Positions 46,839-57,265 of a stretch of 64,000 nucleotides of DNA are shown piece by piece. A program made the translations under genes and the position numbers. How positions within the stretch are numbered: position 1 is the first letter of the stretch; each line of letters opens with the position of its first letter. Origin of the DNA: Congeria kusceri (Eukaryota; Mollusca; Bivalvia; Myida; Dreissenidae); NCBI GenBank assembly GCA_027627225.1, contig CM051029.1, positions 27,366,548 through 27,430,547 of the forward strand. The letters run 5' to 3'. The notes beneath the pieces were generated by a model. It saw nothing but the letters and a program-made list of their open reading frames with translations. It was not told where the DNA came from and did no database searches.

Positions 46839-47142
46839 TAGTCTCCTGCAGCTATGAGTTATGAAAACTAGGATAGATCTGAGATTGTATGATTACAATT
46901 TTTGTTGTAAATGTTTGTATTAAACTATTACAGTGTTTGTTTTGTATTTTGGCATTAAAATATACAGATCGAATATTGTATCTTCGTTTTATTCATATTA
47001 ATTGTATTGCCCTGATAAAAGCACGTTTTAGAGTGACTAAAAGTTTTAGAGTGACTAAAAGTATATACATAAATATGCGTTTAAAACAACACAACGGAAC
47101 TTTTTTCATCAAATTCATAAAATAACGTCAACCGATAGAGAC

Positions 47143-47638
47143 CTGGGACTATATCCACAAAGCCCCTAAGGGCAATCTTAACTTAAATCATATTTAGGCG
47201 TAAAAAAATATGTTTGTTTCAGGTAACATGTCCCAAAAAATTAAGGTAGGTAGGTCGGGATTTTTTTTATTTTTTTTTGTAAATTGTCAACTTGAAGATT
47301 CTAAAACTGAATTAATATTCAAAACACATAAGTAATATCCTCAAACATTGTGTATATGTGGATACTATCAAAACAAAACACTTATTTATTCAAAACACAT
47401 TGAATTATTGAAAAAGGTAAATAAAACAAAAATCAATCTGACAAACCCAATAAAATTTTCCAGGGTCGGGGCATTTTTTTAGGGTAGGTCGGGTTACCTG
47501 AAACAAACATACCACTAACCACTAAAACCACTAAAGACAAAATGAACTTGGTATTAAACAGCCACAGCCTTACGGAATTTTATGATTTTAAGAAAATTTA
47601 CTTTTTTTACTAAGGATCTTTGTGGATATGGGCCCTGG
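47143..47638. mobile_element. TIR element with a second element nested inside
   Basis: The left end reads CTGGGACTATATCCACAAAG. The right end, read in reverse complement, is CAGGGCCCATATCCACAAAG. Between them sits the 303-bp element at 47209-47511. Without it the host is about 190 bp, a MITE-sized unit. Confidence 0.7.
47209..47511. mobile_element. Nested element with perfect 19-bp TIRs
   Basis: TATGTTTGTTTCAGGTAAC at 47209-47227 is the exact reverse complement of 47493-47511. If the outer TA is the duplicated target, the element proper is TGTTTGTTTC..GAAACAAACA, as for mariner-like MITEs. GGTAGGTCGGG occurs inside both ends in inverted orientation. Confidence 0.8.
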
Positions 47639-47921
47639 GGCATTCGTGTGCCATGTAAACACGTTGTGAATTAGCGTAATTTATATCAGTGCCGGAAATG
47701 TTACGTGCAAAACGATTCTCAACTACGCAACAAATCCCTCCCATGATTTGTCCAAACGCTAAGATAAACACGAGCAACGCTTGTTATACGAACATTAATT
47801 CAGGCCTAGGGTTCTATTCGGTTAACCAAGGAAACCAATTAACATATCAAACTGAATAATGTGACAATAACCACATCTCTACAATTATAGCACAGTTAGC
47901 AGAAACTACGTCACAACTAAG
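47639..47921. other. Intergenic, no gene seen
   Basis: Nothing recognised. Confidence 0.4.
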
Positions 47922-48145
47922 TAGGACATTAAACAAATTTTGCGGATGGACATGGTCATATATTTATTATACAGTGTACGCATATGGTCGGATTGTAAGT
48001 AAAAGAGTATTGGAACCAGTGATCCTTGGTAAAGAGGGCACCGTGCTATGCGGTGATACTGTTTGACTGGGAAGATATCATAGGACATTAAACAAATTTT
48101 GCGGACGAACATGGTCATATATTTATTATACAGTGTACGCATATG
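47922..48145. repeat. Direct repeats of about 65 bp
   Basis: TAGGACATTAAACAAATTTT followed by GCGGA..ACATGGTCATATATTT and ending TACGCATATG occurs at 47922 and 48081 with two or three differences. They are separated by about 95 unique bases. Confidence 0.85.
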
Positions 48146-48639
48146 TTATATAATATCCGTTTATGCTTTTTTTTTTTTAACTAGGTTGTGTAAATACACG
48201 ATTACACTGAACCAACATTCACAATGCCATCAATAATGTAAACGTGTACTTAAAAATACGCCGACTGGCCTGACAATCCTTCATAAGCCTTGGTCAAATT
48301 ACTCTAGATTTCATCATATCGACAAACACCCCTCCATATTAGAGAGCTTAGGTACGGTATGGTATTTTCAATGTTTGTTAAACCAGTTGACCTAATTCGA
48401 ATAACAACCTTACCCATCAACAAGTCCCATTAATGTGCCCCCATGATGTATTACTTGCTAGTGTCTCGGGTCATTGAATGCCTTTTGTAGCCCTAAATGT
48501 ACATTTGTAAGGAACGCGTTGAAATAAAGAAGTAAAACAGATCAACATAAACGGTAGATAAGTTTCGTGTTTACAGCATTTGACCTAATCACGCCAAAAC
48601 AGGCGCTATTTTCTTGTGCCCGGCTTTGCAGTACAACAA

Positions 48640-48806
48640 TCACAGACAAACGGACACCAATATGCGGAACCCCTAACGTCACGTGGTTACGGAGAGCCAA
48701 TCGAAAATGAAAATACATGACGTCGAGACTTGAAGAACCAAATATCAATTGAATAAGTTGTGACAATTTTGCGATTTATGCCTCTGTCAAACTTTAGATT
48801 TGCATG
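48640..48806 (+). promoter_or_regulatory. Candidate promoter and 5' UTR exon for the gene at 50257
   Basis: Within 60 bp lie CACGTG (E-box type, in GTCACGTGG), GAGCCAATCG (CCAAT box) and ATGACGTCGA (CRE-like). About 80 bp downstream, GCAT|GTAAGTTG at about 48806 is a good splice donor that could pair with the acceptor at 50256. Coding potential is absent, as expected of a 5' UTR exon. This is inference from motifs only. Confidence 0.35.
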
Positions 48807-50256
48807 TAAGTTGTACATTATGATGGTATACCACTAATTTATGCACGTGTATCGGTTTTAATGTATTTTGTGTTGTTTAATGGTCGTCGTTCGATAAAAA
48901 ATATTGTGTTTTGCTGCGGCAGTGGTAAAATGGTGGTGGGGTAAAACCGTAAACAAGCGAAACATGGTTCGTAATCGATTTCACATTCCAAAATTATATT
49001 ATATCAGTTTGTGTTGCCTTGTGTTTGTGATCAAATAAGGTGATATGATGTATGCTAAACTGGCTTAGATAATGAAGGTTTGTACATTGTATTTCATTTT
49101 GGGTTGTTGCCAAATTAGATTTTCAGATCAATTTAGAAATAACAGAATAAAAGTAGTGTTCTTTTTAATTGGGTACATGTAAGATATGTATATCACTCTT
49201 CATTGCACTAATATTCAAGTGTAAAGCATGCTATTCACCAAATAAAGACCCTACTGCCTGCTCAGAATTGAATCCGGATCCTCTGCGTGAGAGGCAGACA
49301 CTAACCCGTCTATAAAGAGCTAGCCCAACATAGGGAAAGATGTAGGATCACAAAAGGTACAGGGTGCTGCTAAAAAGGAACAGGGTGGAAATCGGACCAG
49401 CCTGTTGACATGTTCTAATAATTTGCTCAATACATGGTATTTATTAGTCTAATATTTGTAATAAAGGTTTTTGAGCATAGTCTATTTATATGCCATTGAA
49501 TATTTACACAAAAATTTCAAAGGATTTTCAACATGTCTGTGTTGACCAGCCAGAGAGGCAGCAGGGGGGAACCAAAAAGGAGCAGGGTGCAGCACCCTGG
49601 TATTTTGCTCTAGACCTTTTCCTACAGAACAGCACAGCTGTTTGAACTCCCTTAAAGGCCAGTCACATCGAAGCAATTATCATGTTCTGATCAACTTTAT
49701 ACCAAGTTGCTTATATTTAAAATGCCTATTCTGTCTTGTACATGTGTATGTCTAAGGAGATAGCTGAGAGGAATCTGTGCCCACCACTACGTTGGAATCT
49801 CTTGAAGAGATGTAATTGGAGTTGTACATCTGTAGGAATAGGCAAAAGCATTTTTTCATTAACATGTTCTTGGACCTCTGTTCAATCACAAGTTTCTCTG
49901 ACAATGAATAGTTTTAATTCAAATCCTAAAATATATTGCAAAAAAAACTAATTTGGGCAATTGCAAGTATTTATTTCACAATTAGAACAACCCATATTTA
50001 TTCGTACATATTACCTAGGTCTCTGTATTTTTCGAGCTATGTGCACTACAACATTAGTAGACAGGAGTTTTTTGTTTGAGATATTGTAACATCATTACAT
50101 TATTATTACCATTTGGATAAATAATGTTCTGTTTGTTAATAACTTTATTTTATAGCCCAATGATGTTCTCAAATTGAATGGGATTTCAATTTAGTTAAGT
50201 AAAATTGCGCTTCCACTGCCGCCGCCTTGTTATAGAGTTTATTTCTCTTTTGTCAG
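48807..50256. other. Probable 5' UTR intron of the gene at 50257
   Basis: AT-rich sequence containing a tRNA-like SINE fragment (49255-49325). It ends TTTATTTCTCTTTTGTCAG, a strong acceptor. Confidence 0.4.
49255..49325 (-). mobile_element. tRNA-like SINE head (Glu-CTC-like)
   Basis: The minus strand reads GGGCTAGCTCTTTATAGACG, then CTGC-CTCTCAC-GCAG (anticodon stem-loop with CTC in the loop), then GATCCGGATTCAATTCTGAG (T-arm-like). The acceptor stem does not close. No downstream body is clear. Confidence 0.5.
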
Positions 50257-50406
50257 ATGAGTCTTAACAAACCAAACTTCCCGACTACGGGGCAGGGTGA
50301 TCGAAGGGTTGAAGAGGCGTCCAAGGACTTGCTGCGTATCCCTAAGGGGGCGCATATTGCAGCGACTGGGAGTACACATATCAGTCAGACGGGGCATGGC
50401 TATCAG
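50257..50406 (+). CDS. Exon of an unrecognised protein, probably first coding exon
   Basis: A strong acceptor (TTTCTCTTTTGTCAG) is followed at once by ATG. The 50 codons begin MSLNKPNFPTTG and end with GSTHISQTGHGYQ, and the exon closes at CAG|GTAAGC in phase 0. The exact 150-bp size, good splice sites and a balanced, polar, non-repetitive composition support a real coding exon. I do not recognise the family. The middle (RRVEEASKDLLRIPKGAHIA) looks conserved-gene-like but has no motif I can name. Further exons must lie beyond 64000 or be hidden in the repeats. ATG right after the acceptor could also be an internal Met. Confidence 0.65.
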
Positions 50407-50933
50407 GTAAGCAGTCAGTGTTTTTTATATGGCCAATGCTGGGCCAAAATTGGGCCCCATTCACCTGCTAGAAAAGTATATATATTTTCCCCTATATTAA
50501 CCTCAAAATTCCCTCAGATTGTAAGCTTTATTTTGAAAAAAACTTGACCAAAATTGGACAAAAATTGACTAAGATAGAAGAAAACAATCCCAGCAATTTT
50601 TTTTTCAAACCAAGTGTGTGTATTATCTAAGTTATTATTCATAGCAAAACGATTGATTTATGATTTATAACAAAGTAGAATAAACAAATGTAATAATGCT
50701 TGTCTACCTAAAAAATTCCCCTGTTGCCGTAAAATTCCCGCCTGAAGGGCCCTGCCACTTTTCCCCCAAAGGTGAAAACACACTGGCAGTAGAAAGCAGG
50801 GCCCTATTTTCAGGTTGGGGGACTGGGGCGACCGTCCTGTATTGGGGAATTTTCGCTTTGTTTCTACATTTGTGGGGAAAAAAGAGTAATACATTCACTG
50901 AAAATAAACTTAACATGCTGATGATTTCCTTGC
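50407..50933. other. Intron segment with diverged copies further right
   Basis: 50420-50600 (TGGGCCAAAATTGGGCCCCA, TGTAAGCTTTATTTTGAAAA, ACAATCCCAGC) is related to 53215-53390. 50620-50790 (TAATAATGCTTGTCTACC, CCGTAAAATTCCCGCCTGAA, GGGCCCTGCCAC) is related to 56105-56290 and 61015-61210. So this intron segment has been multiplied together with the neighbouring long elements. Confidence 0.7.
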
Positions 50934-53067
50934 TTTTTAGCTCACCTGAGCACAACATGCTCATGGTGAGCTTTTAGGATCGCCTTTTGTCCGTCGTGTG
51001 TCAACATTTTCATTCTAATAACTACAGCATTTCAGCATTAATAACTACATTATTATAAATAAAACTTAGCAGTATAATCGGTACTAATAGGAAATTACAA
51101 TTTGACAACACTTGAGTTTAACAGATTTAGTAATGTTGATCGTTTTGTAGGGTCGCGAAAATATATGACAATATCAAATAACATTTACTTGCAGATTGGT
51201 GAATCCTCCTTCTAATTCACATCTTCATTTGTTGATATAACAACTGTCTGTCAATAATTCATGTTAAAATTCATCATGATTGTGGACAAACAGTTTGTAA
51301 ATGTTCAGAAATAAATCCAGACACAGGACTGTTTTCCTTTGTTTTAGGCTATATTTTGGTCAGCCTCGTTTTGGAATGAAGGTTTACCACATGTCCTAAG
51401 TAGCTTTTTTGCTACCTGTGTTGTTTTTTTTAACTGAAATTTCCCCTAATTGCAGATAAAATCATTACACAATAATAACTAGTTAGAAGATTAAAAATCA
51501 ATAGTGCTAATTTGGATTTCAACTGATTGCGACTGCGCCTAACCAAGCGGAAAACTGATGCTGTGACGTTAGAGATAAGCTTTCACACCATGACACGCTC
51601 GTCTGCAACAACAGACTAATTAATGATTTGATAACAAACAATGCTCTAAGGCCAGGTTTGGAGGCTCTGCGGTAACTTTATCTGCCCCAGTTTTGTTGCA
51701 ATTGAGATTTTACATACCCGATTTAGCACAGTGTCTAAAAATAATGTTGTCTCTTATGAAATTCGCCACTTTGAAAAAAATATCGCCACTTTCGCAATTT
51801 TGTCGCATTTGGCGACAATGGCGATCGACAGCGAAACCCCTGCTTTAAAACCGCAAGGCACAGAGGTTTCATATTTGGTATGTAACATTGTATAGTGGTC
51901 CTCTACAAAGATTGTTCAAATGATGCCCCTGGGGTCAAAACTGGCCACACCCTAGAGGTCAATGGTTTATATAGACTTTAATAGCAAAATGACTTTAAAA
52001 ATCTTCTCCTCTGAAACTGCAAGGCCTAGAGGTTTTATATTTGGTATGTAACATTGTGTAGTGGTTCTCTATAAAGATTGTTCAAATGATGCCCCAGGGG
52101 TCAAAGCTGGGCTGGGCACACCGTGGGGCTCACATGGTTTGTATAGACGTAAATGGCAAAATGATTGAAACAATCTTCTATGACACCACAAGGCCCAGAG
52201 GTTTCATATTTGTTTAAAACATTATATCGAGACCTCTATTGGGATTGCATATGGGATGGGTGGGGTTAAGGTCATTGTTACTAAAGATAGAAAAACGGTT
52301 TCCGCTCTATAACTTTACAACGCATTGAGATATTTTAATGAAACTTAATACATAGATACCTCGCTTGAGATTGCATATGGGGTGGGAAGGGTCAAGGTCA
52401 CTGTTACTAAAATAGAAAAATGGTTTCCACTCAATTCTTGATAATGCATTGAGATATTTTAATGAAACTTAATACATAAATACATTATATTGAGACCTTG
52501 ATTGGGATTGCATATGGGGTAAGTGGGGTCAAGGTCACCATTATTAAATATAGAAAAATGTTTTCCGCTAAATATCTTGTGAACGCATTAAGCTATTTTA
52601 ATGAAACATAATACATTTGTACCTTTAATCGAGACCTTTTTGGGATTGCATATGGGATGGGCGGAGTCAAGGTCACCATTACTGAAAATTGAAAAACGGT
52701 TTCGCTCAATAACTTGAGAAAGTATTGCGATATTTTAATGAAACTTAAAACAAATATCGTATATCGAGACCTCACTTGGGTTTGCTTATGGGGTGGGTGG
52801 GGTCAGGGTCAATGTTATTAAAAGTAGCAAAACGGTATACGCTGAATAACTTCAAAACGCATTGAGATATTTTAATGAAACTTCAAATGTAGATACCTTA
52901 TATCGAGACCTTGCTTTACGTATGTGGTGGGTGGGGTCAAGGTCACTGTTACTCATAATCGAAAAACAGTTTTCGCTTAATAACTTGAAAACCTATTGAG
53001 ATATTTTAATGAAACTTCATACATACATACCAGGTGAGCGGCCTAGGGCCATCGTGGCCCTCTTGTT
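50934..53067 (-). mobile_element. AACAAGAGGGC dual-core element, copy B
   Basis: Read on the minus strand it begins AACAAGAGGGCCACGATGGC and CCTAGGCCGCTCACCTGG. It has six units of the 140-bp monomer (52230-53010), about two units of the 163-bp monomer (51850-52230), and ends with the hairpin GAGCATGTTGTGCTC inside GCTCACC..GGTGAGC plus CTAAAAA. About 850 bp (51000-51850) of unrelated AT-rich DNA separates the hairpin end from the monomers, probably another insertion ending GGCGATCGACAGCGAAACCC at about 51840. Confidence 0.8.
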
Positions 53068-53385
53068 AGTTTGATTATCATAAATAAGAAGGCTTATGAT
53101 CAGCTTTTGAATTTCACAGCCAGTTAATTGCTATTAGATATTAAATGAAACTTTTAACTACCTTTACTTCAAATTTTGCACTGAAACATGGCAAAATAGT
53201 ACACTCACCATTACCAGCATTTTTTTTATGGCCAAGTTGCGACTGAAATTCAGCCCCATTACCAAAATGATATATTTTTCCCCTATAATTACCTTAAAAT
53301 TCCGTTCAGAGTGTAAGCTTTATTTTGAAAAAAATCGGACAAAAATTGACAAAGATAGAGGAATTTTCGTAAACAATCCCAGCTA

Positions 53386-56047
53386 TTTTTAGTTGACCTG
53401 AGCACAAAGTGCTGACGGTGAGCTTTTGTGATCGCCCGTTGTCCGTCATGTGTGCGTGCTTGCGTGCGTCGTCAACTTTTAATTAAAACAACATCTCCTC
53501 CTAAACCGCTTGGCTGATTTTCACCAAACTTCACAGGAATGATTCTTGGGTGGACCTCTTTCAAACTTGTTCAAATCTTTCCGGTCCGCTGCACATGTAG
53601 GTCACCAGAGCTAAAAATAGATTTAAAAAGTGAAAACTTAAAAAAATCTTCTCCTATGAAACCGCAAGGCTAAGAGCTTTCATATTTGATATTTGATATC
53701 CTCTAGTGGTCCTCTACAAAGATTGTTCAAATGATGCCACTGGGGTCAAAACTGGCCACGCCCCCAGGGTCACATGGTTTATATAGACATATAGCAAAAT
53801 GACTATAAATCTTCTCCTCTGAAACAGCAAGGCCTAGAGGTTTCATATTTGGTATGTAACATTGTATAGTGGTCCTCTACAAAGATTGTTCAAATAATGC
53901 CCCTGGGGTCAAAACTGGCCACGCCCCGGGGGTCACATTATTTATATAGACTTGTATAGCAAAATGACTTAAAAAATCTCCTCTGAAACTGCAAGGCCCA
54001 GAGGTTTCATATTTGGTATGTAACATTATATAGTGGTCCTGTACAAAGATTGTTCAAATGATACCCCTGGATTAAAAACTGGCCAAACCCCAGGTGTCAC
54101 ATATTTTATATAGACTTAAATAGTAAAATGACTTTAAAAATCTTTTCCTCTGAAACTGCAAGGCCTAGAGGTTTCATATTTGGTTGGTAACATTGTATAG
54201 TGGTCCTCTACAAAGATTGTTCAAATGATGCCCCAGGGTTCAAAATTGGCCACAACCCAGGGGTCACATGGTTTATATAGACTTAAAAAGCAAAATGACT
54301 TCTCCTCTGAAACCGCAAGGCCCAGAGGTTTTATATTTGGTATGTAACATTGTATAGTGGTCCCCTACAAAGATTGTTCAAATAATGCCCCTGGGGTAAA
54401 AACTGGCCACACCCCGGGGGTCACATGGTATATATTGACTTAAATAGCAAAATGACTTAAAAATTCTCGACTTAAAAATTCTGAATATTGGCCAGAGTAT
54501 GCCCAAATAGATAGGTATATACAGTCTGCAGTAAATACCTTGAAGCTGAAATCACTGCCTAATTCTCTTTGACAGGTTTTGATGCGGACAAAAACCGGTT
54601 CCAGCCAGTTTAATTAGCAATATGCTATACAGGAAAATCATGGGTTTCGTCTGCAGGTTTATTGATTTTTTATTTCGTCTTATTTAATAATGAAACAGTT
54701 ATGCTTTTTGTCTTAATTGTCGGTAATGACTAGAAAGGGCAAACTGTGATAATTATGAATGGATTATAGTGTGTGGATTAGCAAATATGCAGGTTAGAAA
54801 TAAAATGCATTTTACAAATATTTTAATATAAATGCTACGATTTTTTGTGAACTGCCTCATAAGTCGAATGTACTTTATTACCATGATTTTAGAGGCTTAA
54901 AATCGCGACTTATGACTGAGTATTTACGGTAGTGGTCCTCTACAAAGATTGTTAAAATGATGCCCCTGGGGTCAAAACTGTGCACGCCCCGGGGGTCACA
55001 TGGTTTATATAGACCTAAATAGCAAAATGACTTTAAAAATCTTCTCTGAAACTGCAAGGCCCAGAGGTTTCGTATTTGGTAAGTAACGTTGTATAGTGGT
55101 CCTCTACAAAGATTGTTCAAATGATGCCACTGGGGTCAAACTGGGCTACCCTGGGGTCACATGGTTTATATGGACTTAAACAGCAAAATGACTTTAAAAA
55201 TCTCCTCTGAAACCGTAAGGCCCAGAGGTTTCATATTTGGTATGTAACATAGTATGGTGGTCCTCTACAAAGATTGTTCAAATGATGCCCCTGGGGCCAA
55301 AACTGGGCACACCATGGGGGTCACATGGTTTATATAGCCTTAAAAGTTAAATAGCAAAAAATCTTCTCCTCTGAAACTGCTAGGCCCAGAGGTTTTGTAT
55401 TTGGTATGTAATATTGTATAGTTGTCCTCTACAAAGATTGTTAAAATGATGTCCCAGGGGTCAAAACTGGCCCTGCCCTGGGGGTCACATGGTTTATATA
55501 GACTTAAATAGCAAAATGACTTTAAAATCTGCTCTGAAACTGGAGTGTTTTCTTATTTGATATGTAACATGGTATAGTGGTCCTCACTAAAGATTGTTCA
55601 AAGTATGCCCCTGGGGTAAAAAGTGGCCATGACCAGGGGGTCACATGGTTTATATAGACTTATATGGCAAGTGGGCCTTAAAAATCTTCCTTGTTGAAAC
55701 TGTAAGGCCCAGAGGTTTTATATTTTGCGTGAAACATTGTGGAGTGGTCCTCTACAAAGATTGTTCCAATGATGCCCCTGGGGTTCACATGGTTTATATA
55801 CATTTAAATAGCAAAATGACTTTAAAAATCTTCTCCTCTGAAACAGCGAGGCCCAGTGGTTTCATATTTGGTGTGTAACATTGAATAGTGGTCCACTACA
55901 ATTTTTTTTCAAATTATGCCCCTGAGGTAGAAAGTGGCCACGCCCTGTGGGTCACATGGTTTATATAGACTAAAAATACTTCTGAATCTGCAAGGCCCAG
56001 ATTTTTTTTCTCAGGTAAGGGGTTCAGAGCCATTTTGCCCTCTTGTT
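53386..56047 (-). mobile_element. AACAAGAGGGC dual-core element, copy C
   Basis: The hairpin end (TTTTTAGTTGACCTGAGCAC..GTGCTGACGGTGAGC) is followed by GATCGCCCGTTGTCCGTCAT, then about fourteen units of the 163-bp monomer (TGGTCCTCTACAAAGATTGT, ATGCCCCTGGGGTCAAAACT, GGTCACATGGTTTATATAGA, AGGCCCAGAGGTTTCATATT). It ends GCCCTCTTGTT. About 450 bp of non-monomer DNA (54475-54930) interrupts it. The 140-bp monomer is absent. Confidence 0.8.
54475..54930. other. Non-monomer insert within the 163-bp array
   Basis: It begins near CTGAATATTGGCCAGAG and ends AAATCGCGACTTATGACTG before TAGTGGTCCTCTAC resumes the monomer. I could not define termini. It is present in both duplication copies (second at about 58863-59318). 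Confidence 0.6.
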
Positions 56048-56362
56048 ATTAGCCATTATGAAGCCTTAATCTCAGGTGAGCGACCTAGGGCCATCATGGC
56101 CCACTTGTTTTATAAAACCAAATTTGTGCATAATCTAAGTTATCATTTGTAGCAAAACAATTCATTAATGTTTTATAAAAAGTAGTATATAAAAATGTAA
56201 TAATGCTTTTCTACCATAAAATTCCCCTTATGCCGTAAAATTCCCCGCCTGAAGGGCCCCCGCCACCTTTCCCCCAAACGTGAAAAAAAACGCTGATTAC
56301 TCTTTAGTAGGAGAAATGGGGACAAATAATGAAATGAGGGCCCAGGAAAGTCAGCAAGTTTA

Positions 56363-57129
56363 TACCGTAAATTACCACGTATAACATGCTGTTTTTTACC
56401 CCCGAGTTTCGATTAAAACGTTGGTGCGCGTTATACATTGAAACAATACTTTTTTGGTCGAAAGTTTTCGAAACAATTCCACGATAATCGTAAAGATCCG
56501 CCACATTGACGCCATTTTGTTTTCACATGATACTACACCCTATCATCTTTCAGTCTAAATGGGCCGTTGTCGACATGTCAAAAATGGGAGCGTAAGTATC
56601 AAAAACGCCGTGCGGTAAGTTTTAACTGAAATAAAAATGTGTTAATAAAATATGCAAAAAATGTCTTTGTTTGTATTTTACACCTTGTAATTGACGTTAT
56701 TTGGCAGTACTCGTTGAGTAATTGGAGACGCCGTTGCGGTTTTAACTGCAATTAAAATGTGTGAATAAAATATGCAAACTGTCTTGTTCGTGTGTTCACA
56801 CTTTGTAGTTGACATTAATTGGCAGCACTCATTGAGTAGTTTGAGAACCACTTGAGAACGTGAAAATATTTATCTCAAATTGTCAATTATAGTGCCATGT
56901 AACCCACCCACACTTGTCATAAAACGCTTTTATTTACATCAGAATTAAAAGCTTTCCATTCAGTGACACGGATCAATGTTTTGATCACATGATCGGCCAA
57001 TTACACAATGGCGGCCGATTTTTGCTGGTTTTAAAAGTTCGGAACTTAAATTTTTTTTCTCCGATTTCGGCATCAAAAAATGGATGCGCGTTATACATGG
57101 TAGCGCGTTATACATGGTTATTTACGGTA
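56363..57129. mobile_element. TACCGTAAAT-TIR element, duplication copy 1
   Basis: The left end is TACCGTAAATTACCACGTAT, and the right end in reverse complement is TACCGTAAATAACCATGTAT then AACGCGC. If TA is the target, the element proper is CCGTAAAT..ATTTACGG. The interior has two related blocks of about 125 bp (AAAATGTGT(T/G)(A)ATAAAATATGCAAA). This copy has GCGCGTTATACATGG twice near the right end. Confidence 0.75.
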
Positions 57130-57265
57130 AACAGTCTTTGACAGAATTTTGTATGATTGATATACCGCTAACAGTTAAAAGTGTAATTATGCTGTCATTG
57201 TTCATTGAAATCTTGTAGGATAAAGCTCAGGGGCCTAGAACAATAAAAAAAACATATAATACATA

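Noticed and set aside
54878..55120. 80-residue minus-strand frame present twice in identical form (also 59266-59508)
   Set aside because: Identity follows from the recent tandem duplication. The sequence is array monomer and insert, with no coding signature.
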